Below, piece after piece: positions 44,074 to 53,462 of a stretch of 64,000 nt of DNA. Position 1 is the stretch's first letter. Every line of letters begins with the position of its first letter. The stretch comes from Lachnospiraceae bacterium A4 (GTDB lineage: Bacteria; Bacillota; Clostridia; Lachnospirales; Lachnospiraceae): positions 289,476-353,475 of the forward strand of contig KE159549.1 in assembly GCA_000403215.2 (NCBI GenBank), written 5' to 3'. Under the pieces are notes generated by a model, which was given only the letters and a program-made list of their open reading frames with translations, had not been told where the DNA came from and made no database searches. The translations under genes were made by a program, and so were the position numbers.

Positions 44074-45257
44074 GAAACCCTTTATCAAAGACAATCGTAG
44101 AGATTAAGCCCTCCGGTATCCGCAAATATTTTGACATTGTGAGCGAGATGAATGATCCTGATGTCATTTCGCTCGGTGTGGGCGAGCCGGATTTTGATAC
44201 ACCGTGGCATATCCGCGATGAGGGAATTTATTCCCTTGAGAAAGGCCGGACTTTTTACACGGCAAATGCGGGGCTTTTGGAGTTGCGGGAGGAAATCAAC
44301 CGCTATCTGAACAGGCGCTTTGACCTGAATTATGATCCCAAGAATGGCATACTGGTGACAGTCGGCGGCTCAGAGGCGATTGATATTGCGCTGCGCGCGA
44401 TGGTGGACCCGGGAGATGAAGTCATTATCCCGCAGCCAAGCTATGTTTCATATGAGCCATGCGCGGTGCTTGCCGGGGCTAAACCTGTAATTATAGAATT
44501 AAAAAATGAGAACCAGTTCCGACTGACCGCGGCGGAGCTTGAGGCGGCGGTCACGGACAAGACCAAAGTGCTGATCCTGCCATTTCCAAACAATCCGACA
44601 GGTGCGGTTATGGAACGCAAGGATTTGGAGGAGATTGCAAAGGTCATTGAGAAGCATGACATTTTTGTATTGTCAGATGAGATTTATGCCGAGCTGTGCT
44701 ATACGGAAAAGCATGTCTCGATCGCCAATATTCCCGGTATGTGGGAGAGGACAATCCTGATCAATGGCTTTTCCAAGTCCTATGCGATGACAGGCTGGCG
44801 GCTTGGATTTGCGTGCGGCCCTGTGCAGATCATTGAGCAGATGTACAAGATTCACCAGTTCTGTATCATGTGCGCGCCGACAACGTCGCAGTACGCGGCA
44901 ATTGATGCGCTCAAAAACGGCGACGCAGATGTCCAGATGATGCGGGATTCCTACAACCAGAGACGGCGCTATCTGCTGAATGCTTTTCGCGAGATGGGGC
45001 TGGAATGTTTTGAGCCGTTTGGCGCATTTTACATGTTCCCGTGTGTGAAGCCGTTTGGCATGACGAGCGATGAGTTTGCCACAAAGCTTTTGCATGAGGA
45101 GAAGCTTGCTGTAGTGCCGGGCAATGCATTCGGTGACAGCGGTGAGGGATTTTTGCGCATTTCTTATGCGTATTCTCTTGAGAAGCTCAAAATTGCAATG
45201 GGACGCTTGGGGCGTTTTGTGGAGAGACTGCCGCGCAGCCAAGGTGAATCCGTATGA
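44070..45257 (+). CDS. Class I/II PLP aminotransferase
   Basis: 395 residues. VISLGVGEPDFDTPWHIRD, LPFPNNPTGAVM (Asn contact), LSDEIYAELCYTE and NGFSKSYAMTGWRLGF with the PLP Lys. The fold type I subgroup of aspartate/aromatic/branched-chain transaminases. It is coupled to the Lrp-type gene upstream and trmL downstream, each with 4-base overlaps. Substrate is not clear from sequence. Confidence 0.92.
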   Translation: MRNPLSKTIVEIKPSGIRKYFDIVSEMNDPDVISLGVGEPDFDTPWHIRDEGIYSLEKGRTFYTANAGLLELREEINRYLNRRFDLNYDPKNGILVTVGGSEAIDIALRAMVDPGDEVIIPQPSYVSYEPCAVLAGAKPVIIELKNENQFRLTAAELEAAVTDKTKVLILPFPNNPTGAVMERKDLEEIAKVIEKHDIFVLSDEIYAELCYTEKHVSIANIPGMWERTILINGFSKSYAMTGWRLGFACGPVQIIEQMYKIHQFCIMCAPTTSQYAAIDALKNGDADVQMMRDSYNQRRRYLLNAFREMGLECFEPFGAFYMFPCVKPFGMTSDEFATKLLHEEKLAVVPGNAFGDSGEGFLRISYAYSLEKLKIAMGRLGRFVERLPRSQGESV

Positions 45258-45775
45258 ATATCGTACTATACCAGCCGGAAATTCCTGCAAACACTGGCAA
45301 TATAGGGCGCACTTGCGTCGCTACGGGCACTGTGCTGCACTTGATCGAGCCGCTGGGATTTCGCCTGACGGGAAAAGAGCTGCGCAGGGCAGGCATGGAC
45401 TACTGGGAGCAGCTCGATGTGCGGCGCTACATGAACTTCGAAGAATTTGCCCAGAAGAATCTGGCAGAGCACCCGCAGGCAAAGCTCTGGCTGGCGACAA
45501 CCAAGGCAAAAAGGGTGTACACGCAGGCACAGTTTGGCGCAGAGGATTATCTCATGTTCGGAAAGGAGAGCGCCGGGATTCCAGAGGAACTCCTCGTAGA
45601 ATATGAAGAAACGTGCGTTCGAATCCCGATGCTGGACAAGATTAGAAGCCTGAATCTGTCAAACAGTGTCAGCATTGTACTCTATGAAGCGCTCAGACAA
45701 CAGCAGTTTGCAGGTATGCAGATGGAGGGGGCGCTTCATCATAAAGAATGGAAACTTGACAGCGGCAGCAATTAG
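45254..45775 (+). CDS. trmL: tRNA (cytidine/uridine-34-2'-O)-methyltransferase
   Basis: 173 residues. SPOUT fold: NIVLYQPEIPANTGNIGRTC, HLIEPLGF, DYLMFGKESAGIPEELL and RIPMLDKIRSLNLSNSVSIV (knot region). It 2'-O-methylates the wobble base of tRNA-Leu. Ends 4 bases inside the convergent beta-lactamase-like gene. Confidence 0.95.
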   Translation: MNIVLYQPEIPANTGNIGRTCVATGTVLHLIEPLGFRLTGKELRRAGMDYWEQLDVRRYMNFEEFAQKNLAEHPQAKLWLATTKAKRVYTQAQFGAEDYLMFGKESAGIPEELLVEYEETCVRIPMLDKIRSLNLSNSVSIVLYEALRQQQFAGMQMEGALHHKEWKLDSGSN

Positions 45776-47049
45776 TAAAATGCCGTACTGACACGTTTAT
45801 ACCCCCATATAGAAGGCGTTCCGCCGCCTTCTGGAATGAGCCTGTGCGGTGTTTGCTGTTCTTCGTAGCGTTTTATAAAACTATCTTTGCCGACACAGTA
45901 CAATTCAATATGGATATTCTCGTTGACGCGCACCAGATACAATTTTCCGTTTTTCTCTGCGATATGTATCTTGCCGGGAAGATAAGTGCCTGTGTATTTT
46001 GCGAGGTCCTGCGGCGCCAGCTTCAGCTCTTCCGGCCTGCGGAAGAGCTGTGCCTGACCGTTGTGCAGGATTGCCGAGATGCCGGTTCCAAGGCGGTACT
46101 GGTCTAGGGAGCCTGTGTTGGATAAAATGAGAATACATAGATTTTCGTCAAAAAAGTAATGCGTGTAGGCGGACACACCAAGATAATCACCACCGTGGAG
46201 ATAGCTGTTTTTGGCATAGCATTCCAGACCATAGCAATAGTGCTCTTTGTTTTCTGACAGGAAAATCTGATAGGCGCGCGCGGATAAAAGCGCTTGGGTT
46301 CTCAGGCATTCGTACCACTTTTGCAGGTCATCGCAGTTTGTCACCAGCGCACCGGCGCCAATACTATACAAGCTGTTGGTGTAGGGTGCGCTGACGAGCA
46401 CCCCGTAATCATACATATAATTCGCCGCTTTGTTGCGGAGAAGCTGCTGCCCGTCGTCAATGGCTGTCTGCGTCATGCCAAGCTTAGAAAAAATATTCTC
46501 TTCCAGAAATTCACTGTAAGTCTGTCCAGAGACAGTTTCAATAATCCACGCAAGCAGATTGTAATTGGCGTTGTTATAGTCAAAAGAGCTTCTTCTTTTT
46601 TTCTTTGGATTACTCACAACATCTTTGAGAATCCAGTCTCTAAAAAACTTTTCCCGGTTAAAGGGCAGCCTGTCTGCGCCCACATAGAAATCATCTTCAA
46701 AATTATAGCTGTTGTGCAGTCCTGATGTGTGGCACAAAAGCTGATGCACGGTGATTCCCGCAGGAAGCTGCATGGTGTCAGGCAAATATTTGTCTGCCTC
46801 CTCATCAAGCTGCAGCAGTCCTCTGTCATAAAGCAGCATGATGGCAAAGGCAGTGAACTGCTTGCAGACAGAAGCGGCCACAAAACGCGTTTCCATGGTG
46901 TTTTTGACATCAAATTCAATACTGGCAAAGCCGCGGCTGGTTTCATAGAGCGTGGCGCTGTCTTTTATAACTCGGATTACACCGGAAAAGTCCCAGTAAT
47001 TGAGCTCCGCCGAGATATAGTTCTTTAATTTTTCTGGAAGGTCTGTCAT
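45772..47049 (-). CDS. Class C beta-lactamase-type serine hydrolase
   Basis: 425 residues from the ATG at 47049 (AAAGGAG 8 bases upstream). Ser-x-x-Lys is in FVAASVCKQFTAFAIMLLYD, the Tyr motif is around SFDYNNANYNLLAWIIE, and residues 240-345 include the GAGALVTNCDDLQKWYE loop and HGGDYLGVSAYTHYF (KTG-like HGG). A C-terminal beta domain follows. No signal peptide, so it is cytosolic: an esterase, D-aminopeptidase or peptidase rather than a drug-resistance enzyme. Confidence 0.87.
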   Translation of the reverse strand: MTDLPEKLKNYISAELNYWDFSGVIRVIKDSATLYETSRGFASIEFDVKNTMETRFVAASVCKQFTAFAIMLLYDRGLLQLDEEADKYLPDTMQLPAGITVHQLLCHTSGLHNSYNFEDDFYVGADRLPFNREKFFRDWILKDVVSNPKKKRRSSFDYNNANYNLLAWIIETVSGQTYSEFLEENIFSKLGMTQTAIDDGQQLLRNKAANYMYDYGVLVSAPYTNSLYSIGAGALVTNCDDLQKWYECLRTQALLSARAYQIFLSENKEHYCYGLECYAKNSYLHGGDYLGVSAYTHYFFDENLCILILSNTGSLDQYRLGTGISAILHNGQAQLFRRPEELKLAPQDLAKYTGTYLPGKIHIAEKNGKLYLVRVNENIHIELYCVGKDSFIKRYEEQQTPHRLIPEGGGTPSIWGYKRVSTAFY

Positions 47050-47295
47050 AAGAAAAACTCCTTTATAGTAAAAACTCAAGATTTGGTTCTAGTATCTATA
47101 GGACGTACTGTATTCCCTGTATCTATCATAGCGCATAGTGTTTTGCGGTGCAATCATTTTTTGCAGCAGGGCTTGCATTCTGTACGGCGTTCTTGCTTCT
47201 ACGGTTAATTTAGTGTAGACTGTAAGCGGACGGGAAACGCAAAAAGGCGGCGTTTTTCATCTGTATTTGAGCTGCTAGGGGGCGTGCCGGGTAAA

Positions 47296-49092
47296 ATGAA
47301 GAAAATCAAGAAAAAGCATGAAGTGTTTGGATTCCTGCGAAAATTAGGGATACAGAAACAATTGTATATAATCTATATGCTGGCTGTTTTGATGCCAGTG
47401 TCACTGATTGGAAGCTTTTTGGTGGGAAATACATACAGGCTGCTGACAAATTATCATGGAGATTTGCTGGAATCAGATAATCTGCGGGTGCGGACAATCT
47501 TATTTGAAATAACGACACAGGTGTATAATATTTCAGAGGAGTTGTCATTCAATGTGGAAATTGAGTCTATGTTGAAAAAGCGGTATGCTTACCGTGAAGA
47601 ATTTACATCGGCAATAAATAGAAATTCGGAGATAGTTGACAACTATGCCAACCATTATACAGAGATTGAGCAGGTGGAAATTTACTGTGATAATCCAGAC
47701 ATCTGTGATTACAAACAGTACCGCCGCGTTGACGGGGAGATAGAAAAATCAGACTGGTACCGCAGGGCAATCTCTCAATCGAGTGTATTTTGGCAGGAAA
47801 TGCGCGATACCGACAAATATGGCAATGAATACTGGAATCTGTGCCTGATCAGACAGGTTCCGCTGGTAAATTCCGAACACCATGCCGTTTTGGTTATCCG
47901 CATCAGTAATAATTATCTCAAAACACGGATTGGAAGCCAAAAGTATCAGATATGTGTGTCGGTGGATAATGGCGTTGTGTTTTTCGCCCTAGACCGCGCA
48001 GATTACGGCAAACCCCAGCCCGTGACGCTTGACAGCGGAAAAAAGCAAAAAATACAGAATCAAACCTGCCTTGTAGAAATTTCTGAGCTTGGGCTGTATC
48101 TGTCAGACTCGCATATTTACATTTGTACGATGGATAATAAGTCTTATGACAATATTAAAAGCATTATTCGAATCTGCATTTTGATCATACTGGTAGCGGT
48201 TCTGGTGCCGGGAATCTTGGTCTATTACTTTGGGCAGTATTTTACAAAACGTGTGCGGACGCTGCGCCATGTGATGTATCAGGCAAGCAATGAAGATTAT
48301 GATTTTAAAGAAATGGTACGGGGAGAGGACGAACTTTCAGAGGCTTTTTCAGATTTGGAGGTCATGGTACAGAATATAAAAGAAAAAGATGCACATATGT
48401 ACGAAGTGCTGCTGAAGGAACAGGAGCTTACAAACGAGCAGCAGAAAATGGAATTTAAGATGCTTGCAAGCCAGATTAATCCGCATTTTCTTTATAATAC
48501 ACTGGAAACTATCCGCATGAAGGCATATACTGTTGGCGACAAGGAGGTGGCCACGGCCATCAAACTTTTGGGGAAATCAATGCGGTATGTGCTGGAAAAT
48601 AACGGCACTGCGTTTACCGCATTGAAGGAGGAGATGGATTATATTGAAATCTATATGAAGATACAAAAGCTTCGTTTTATGGAGAAATTTGATTATGAGT
48701 TAAAGACACAGGACGGGATTGATTTATATAAATGTATCACGCTGCCGCTGCTTTTGCAGCCAATTGTCGAGAACGCCATACTGCATGGACTTGAGGAGAC
48801 AGAAAAAGGCGGCATGGTCACAATTAAAATCGGTCAGGAACCCCAGAACAATGGCATCTATATCGCAGTCTCAGACAATGGATGCGGGATCGAAAAAGAG
48901 ACGCTGGAACGCCTGAGGGTGGATATTGTGACGAAGAATCCATTAAAAAAAGAAAGTATTGGATTATATAATATTAACCAGAGAGTGAAGCTCTGTTATG
49001 GGAACGAATATGGAATGACAATTGATTCAATTGTTGGCAGCGGGACAACGGTCACACTGCATCTGCCCCAAAAAGTTTATCATGACATCTGA
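47296..49092 (+). CDS. YesM-type sensor histidine kinase
   Basis: 598 residues from the ATG at 47296 (a GTG at 47284 is an alternative). Two membrane helices (LYIIYMLAVLMPVSLIGSFL near 20-40 and IIRICILIILVAVLVPGILV near 290-310) flank a 250-residue extracellular sensor domain. HAMP follows, then LASQINPHFLYNTLETIRMK with the phosphorylated His397, and a HATPase part (PIVENAILHGLEE, DNGCGIEKETL, GIGLYNINQRV-like segment). It should sense an oligosaccharide and phosphorylate the YesN-type regulator that lies split at 55264-58374. Confidence 0.92.
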   Translation: MKKIKKKHEVFGFLRKLGIQKQLYIIYMLAVLMPVSLIGSFLVGNTYRLLTNYHGDLLESDNLRVRTILFEITTQVYNISEELSFNVEIESMLKKRYAYREEFTSAINRNSEIVDNYANHYTEIEQVEIYCDNPDICDYKQYRRVDGEIEKSDWYRRAISQSSVFWQEMRDTDKYGNEYWNLCLIRQVPLVNSEHHAVLVIRISNNYLKTRIGSQKYQICVSVDNGVVFFALDRADYGKPQPVTLDSGKKQKIQNQTCLVEISELGLYLSDSHIYICTMDNKSYDNIKSIIRICILIILVAVLVPGILVYYFGQYFTKRVRTLRHVMYQASNEDYDFKEMVRGEDELSEAFSDLEVMVQNIKEKDAHMYEVLLKEQELTNEQQKMEFKMLASQINPHFLYNTLETIRMKAYTVGDKEVATAIKLLGKSMRYVLENNGTAFTALKEEMDYIEIYMKIQKLRFMEKFDYELKTQDGIDLYKCITLPLLLQPIVENAILHGLEETEKGGMVTIKIGQEPQNNGIYIAVSDNGCGIEKETLERLRVDIVTKNPLKKESIGLYNINQRVKLCYGNEYGMTIDSIVGSGTTVTLHLPQKVYHDI

Positions 49093-49217
49093 TTCTTCAA
49101 AATCCATAGGATTATATCACTAAAAAATAGCGTATTTATTTGCAAAATGCCCTTGTATAATGGAAGAAATTCTATTTTGTATACGAGTTTACAGGAAAAT
49201 ACAAGGAGGAAATACGT

Positions 49218-51368
49218 ATGGAAAATCAAAATGGATACGAGTTGTTGAAGGAGAGGGCAAAATCTCTTGCCGTCATGCTGACACTGGAAGAAAAGATTGG
49301 TATGATTCACGGGGCACATCTTTTTTCCACGCAGGGAGTGGAGCGGCTGGGGATTCCGCCGCTTGTGATGTCAGACGGACCCATGGGCGTGCGGCAGGAG
49401 TTTGAGCCGGACCACTGGAAAGCCGTCGGAGGTTCGGCGGATTATGCGACGTATCTGCCCTGTAACAGCGCGCTGGCTGCCACGTGGAACCGCGATTTGG
49501 CATCTGCCACGGGCAGTGTGCTTGGCGCGGAGGCAAGAGGAAGGGGAAAGGATATCATTCTTGCTCCGGGAATCAATATCAAGCGGAGTCCGCTGTGCGG
49601 CAGGAATTTCGAGTATTTCAGCGAAGATCCGTATCTGACCGGAGAGCTGGCAGTCTGTTTTATACAAGGCATACAGCAGTGGGACGTGGCTGCCTGCGTG
49701 AAGCACTTCGCCGTGAATAATCAGGAGACACAGCGTCTCTGGACCGAGGTGGAGATTGATGAGGCTGCGCTCAGAGAAATCTATCTGCCGGCTTTTTATG
49801 AGTGTCTGACCAGAGGAAAAAGCTTGTCGGTAATGGGGGCATACAATAAACTCTATGGAGAGCACTGCTGCCAGAGCCAGTACCTTCTGAATGACCTTCT
49901 GCGCAAGGAATGGTCGTATGAAGGCGTGGTGGTCTCTGACTGGGGCGGCGTCCATGATACAAAGCTGGCAGCGATGTCAGAGCTGGACATTGAGATGTCT
50001 GTCACGGACAATTTTGATGAATATTATATGGCATCTCCATTGAAAAAAGCAGTGGAGGAGGGCAGCATACCAGAGTGCAGGATAGATGAAAAAGTAACGC
50101 GCATTCTGGCACTGATGATGCAGCTTCACATGATTGGCGGCAGAGAAAAAACCGAGCGCAAAAGCGGCGCTTACAATGTGCCCGAGCACAGGCAGACAGC
50201 TCTTGAAACAGCGCGGGAATCCATCGTCCTTTTGAAAAACGAAAGAAAGATACTGCCGCTTGACGAGAAAAGACCACAGAAAATTCTGCTGGTGGGTGAA
50301 AATGCACAGAGGTTTCATTCGAATGGCGGCGGAAGTGCAGAGATGAAAGCCCTCTATGAGATTTCACCGCTCATGGGGATAAAAATGCTGCTTGGCGGCA
50401 ATGTGAAAGTGGATTTTATCCAAGGCTATAAAAGCACAGCAAAGGAGCCGGAGGACGGCGTAAACTGGCAGGAGAAGAGTCTGGAGGACGGCGGCGGACA
50501 TGGCAGAGATAACCAGAAGGAAAGCCAAAGTCTTGCGCAGGAAAGGGCAGAACTCCGCAGGGAAGCAGTTGCGCTGGCAAAAGCGTACGAGACAGTCATT
50601 TATGTGGGCGGGCTGAACCACGACTATGACAGTGAGGGGTTAGACCGCAGCGATATGACGCTTCCCTATGAACAGGATTTGCTGATACAAGCGCTTCTCG
50701 AGGTGAAGCCCGATATGGTGGTGGTTCTCATAGGCGGCAGCCCCGTGGAGATGGGGGCATGGATTGACAAGGCGCCGGCGGTATTGTGGAGTTATTATGC
50801 CGGCATGGAAGGAGGAACCGCTCTGGCAGAAGTCCTATTTGGCAGAGTAAACCCTTCGGGTAAACTTCCAGAAACCTTTTACAAAAGCCACAAAGACTGT
50901 TCCGCGCATCTGGTCGGCGAGTTTGCAGGTGAGAAAACGGTCTCTTACAAGGAGGGCATTTTTGTGGGATACCGCTTTAACGAGACATTTGGCGTCAAAC
51001 CGGAATTTTGTTTTGGGCATGGGTTGTCTTATACGTGTTTTGAGTACAAAGAGGCGGTCTATGAAGCGTCAGAAAGCGGAAGTTATATTACATGCACGAT
51101 TACCAATACTGGAGAGCGCGCCGGCGCGGAGCTTGTGCAGGTATACCGCATGGTGCGCGGACAGGATATTCTGCCAATGCCTGAGGAGGTATCGGAATTA
51201 CAGAATATGAGACCATCTAAAGAGCTGGCTGGCTTTGGAAAGATTTACCTGAATCCGGGCGAGACGGGACAGATAAAGATCGCGGTAAAGGGCAAAGTGG
51301 ATACCAGTGTATTGGGCGTTGGGAGCAGTGTAGAGCAGATTTGTATTGTAGTTGATAAAGAGTCATGA
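49218..51368 (+). CDS. GH3-family beta-glucosidase-type enzyme
   Basis: 716 residues, cytosolic, AAGGAGG before ATG. N-terminal (alpha/beta)8 domain: RLGIPPLVMSDGPMGVRQEF, LAPGINIKRSPLCGRNFEYF and YEGVVVSDWGGVHDTKLAAM, with the nucleophile Asp241 in SDWGG. The second domain and the fibronectin-like C-terminus (ITNTGERAGAELVQVY) follow. It should release glucose or similar sugars from beta-linked oligosaccharides imported by the neighbouring ABC system. Confidence 0.93.
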   Translation: MENQNGYELLKERAKSLAVMLTLEEKIGMIHGAHLFSTQGVERLGIPPLVMSDGPMGVRQEFEPDHWKAVGGSADYATYLPCNSALAATWNRDLASATGSVLGAEARGRGKDIILAPGINIKRSPLCGRNFEYFSEDPYLTGELAVCFIQGIQQWDVAACVKHFAVNNQETQRLWTEVEIDEAALREIYLPAFYECLTRGKSLSVMGAYNKLYGEHCCQSQYLLNDLLRKEWSYEGVVVSDWGGVHDTKLAAMSELDIEMSVTDNFDEYYMASPLKKAVEEGSIPECRIDEKVTRILALMMQLHMIGGREKTERKSGAYNVPEHRQTALETARESIVLLKNERKILPLDEKRPQKILLVGENAQRFHSNGGGSAEMKALYEISPLMGIKMLLGGNVKVDFIQGYKSTAKEPEDGVNWQEKSLEDGGGHGRDNQKESQSLAQERAELRREAVALAKAYETVIYVGGLNHDYDSEGLDRSDMTLPYEQDLLIQALLEVKPDMVVVLIGGSPVEMGAWIDKAPAVLWSYYAGMEGGTALAEVLFGRVNPSGKLPETFYKSHKDCSAHLVGEFAGEKTVSYKEGIFVGYRFNETFGVKPEFCFGHGLSYTCFEYKEAVYEASESGSYITCTITNTGERAGAELVQVYRMVRGQDILPMPEEVSELQNMRPSKELAGFGKIYLNPGETGQIKIAVKGKVDTSVLGVGSSVEQICIVVDKES

Positions 51369-51374
51369 TGATGG

Positions 51375-51421
51375 AAAAGGCACATGAAGCAGTATTTTAC
51401 TGTAGATCATGTGTCTTTTTT
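51375..51421 (+). terminator. Terminator after the GH3 gene
   Basis: AAAAGGCACATGA (51375-51387) / TCATGTGTCTTTT with an inner GCAGTA-TACTGT arm, followed by T run. The 51422-51582 gap holds an AT-rich promoter region with TATAAT at about 51544 but no clear -35, which suits activator control. Confidence 0.8.
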
Positions 51422-51582
51422 CGTGCAGAAACGTTTCCTACTTGATAATTTAGCGGATTTTTACAGTAAAAATTAAATATGCATAAAAAAGTAAAGGTAA
51501 ATCGGCATAAATTTTAACAGTATTTTTATACATATTCCGCGATTATAATTTGAATATCAAGAAAAAAAGGAGGTAGTAGTTG

Positions 51583-52518
51583 ATGATAGCGAAAAAAAAG
51601 GAAAAGACCACAAAGCAGAAATTTAGCTGGCAGCTTGTGTATAAACAGCGTTATTTGCTGCTGATGTCAGTGCCTTTTGTTGTGTGGCTGATTGTCTTTA
51701 AGTATGTGCCGTTATGGGGTTGGACAATGGCATTTCAGGATGTCAGGCCGAAAACATTTGCACTGTCCGTCTGGGAGAGGGAGTTTGTAGGCCTTGGCAA
51801 TTTTACAAAGGCTTTTACGGACAGACTGTTCAAGCAGACGATGCTCAACACGATTGGAACCAGTATGCTCGGGATACTGCTTGGAACCGTGATGGCAATT
51901 GTCTTTGCACTCATGCTGAACGAAATCCGGTTTGTGAAGTTCAAGAAGGCAACACAGACGATTTCCTATCTGCCCCATTTTGTGTCGTGGGTAGTTATCG
52001 CCAGTATTGCGAAGATGGTGCTCAATGACGGCGGTATGCTGGATACCCTCCTGAACACAAAGTTAAAACTGATGAGCACAAACTCGCCGCTGTTCTGGGT
52101 AGTTGTCTGCATGATTAATGTGTGGAAGGAAATGGGCTGGGACGCAATTGTGTATCTGTCTGCGATGGCAGGAATCGATCAGGGCCTGTATGAGGCAGCA
52201 AAGGTAGACGGCGCAGGACGGCTGAAACGGATCTGGCATATCACACTGCCCGGTATCAAGCCTACAGTAATCGTACTGCTGATTATGAGTGTCGGTAGTA
52301 CCCTGAATGTAGCGATGGAACGCCAGATGCTTCTGAGTAACGGCATCGTGCAGGATCACGCGATGGTGCTTTCGTGGTTCTCTTACCTGAGAGGTATCGG
52401 CAACAACAATTACGGTGTAGGTACCGCGATTGGCATGTTCCAGTCACTTGTAGGCATTGTGCTTTTGCTGATTGTCAATAAGATTGCCGGAATATTTGGC
52501 GAGAGTAAATTGATTTAG
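51583..52518 (+). CDS. LplB-type sugar ABC permease
   Basis: 311 residues from the ATG at 51583 (AAGGAGGTAG upstream). Six membrane helices, starting LLLMSVPFVVWLIVFKYVPL, with the EAA loop YEAAKVDGAGRLKRIWHITL then PGIKPTVIVLLI. It belongs to the permeases that take up complex oligosaccharides with CUT1 ABC systems. The ATPase gene is not in the locus, as is usual where one shared MsmX-type ATPase serves several systems. Confidence 0.93.
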   Translation: MIAKKKEKTTKQKFSWQLVYKQRYLLLMSVPFVVWLIVFKYVPLWGWTMAFQDVRPKTFALSVWEREFVGLGNFTKAFTDRLFKQTMLNTIGTSMLGILLGTVMAIVFALMLNEIRFVKFKKATQTISYLPHFVSWVVIASIAKMVLNDGGMLDTLLNTKLKLMSTNSPLFWVVVCMINVWKEMGWDAIVYLSAMAGIDQGLYEAAKVDGAGRLKRIWHITLPGIKPTVIVLLIMSVGSTLNVAMERQMLLSNGIVQDHAMVLSWFSYLRGIGNNNYGVGTAIGMFQSLVGIVLLLIVNKIAGIFGESKLI

Positions 52519-52533
52519 AAGGAGGGATGGATT

Positions 52534-53412
52534 GTGAAGGGTTCAAGAGTGAAAAGCCGGGACGATATTTTAGACTGGATACTGCTGGTGGTATTTGTCT
52601 TTTTGATCATAATAACACTGTATCCGTTTCTGAATGTTCTTGCAATATCCTTCAATGACCCGATTGATACGATGCGCAATATCAATATGGTCATACCAAG
52701 ACAGTTTACGACGAGCAACTATGTGTACATATTTAAGGAAAATAATCTGATTGCACCGCTGCTGCTGTCAGTGTTAAGGACAGTACTTGGCGCAGGGCTT
52801 GGCGTAATCTGCACGGCGATGCTTGCCTATGTGCTAAGCAGAAAGGATTTTTATTTTAACAAGGTGTTTACGCTGCTGTTTGTTGTGACAATGTATGTCA
52901 GCGGCGGACTGATTCCAGAGTATTTGCTGCTTATGAGGACCTTAGGGCTTGGCAATAATTTTCTGGTATATATCATTCCGGGATTAATCTGGGTTTACAA
53001 TGTGATTCTTGTCCGGTCTTTTATAGAGGGACTTCCGATTGCTTTGCAGGAGGCGGCGAGAGTGGACGGCGCAAATGACTTTATTATCTGGGGAAGAATT
53101 ATCCTGCCGCTGTGCAAGCCAGTGCTGGCGACAGTGGGGCTGTTCGTGGCAGTAGGGCAGTGGAATGCCTTTATGGACACCTATCTCTATGCAAAAGAGC
53201 TGCCGACTTTACAGTATGTCCTGTATCAGATTATGGAGACAGCGACGATTAAAGTTGACCCGCACGCAGCGGAACAGATGAAAAATGCCGTATCACCGCT
53301 CTCGGTACGTATGGCGATTACAATTGTGGCAACTGTGCCGATTCTTCTGGTATATCCGTTCCTGCAAAAATATTTTGTGGGCGGCATGACTGTCGGCGCA
53401 GTGAAGGATTGA
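52534..53412 (+). CDS. LplC/YtcP-type sugar ABC permease
   Basis: 292 residues, GTG start with AAGGAGGG upstream. Six membrane helices (LDWILLVVFVFLIIITLYPF first) with the EAA loop LQEAARVDGANDFIIWGRII. Pairs with the permease just upstream and the lipoprotein just downstream to form the transporter core. Confidence 0.93.
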   Translation: MKGSRVKSRDDILDWILLVVFVFLIIITLYPFLNVLAISFNDPIDTMRNINMVIPRQFTTSNYVYIFKENNLIAPLLLSVLRTVLGAGLGVICTAMLAYVLSRKDFYFNKVFTLLFVVTMYVSGGLIPEYLLLMRTLGLGNNFLVYIIPGLIWVYNVILVRSFIEGLPIALQEAARVDGANDFIIWGRIILPLCKPVLATVGLFVAVGQWNAFMDTYLYAKELPTLQYVLYQIMETATIKVDPHAAEQMKNAVSPLSVRMAITIVATVPILLVYPFLQKYFVGGMTVGAVKD

Positions 53413-53462
53413 TATTTTTAGTTTTTGCTTAAAAATATATAAATAATGAAGGGAGAACAAGT

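Noticed and set aside
45124..45606. 160-residue plus-strand ORF crossing the aminotransferase-trmL border.
   Set aside because: Out of frame with two clear enzymes that cover the region.
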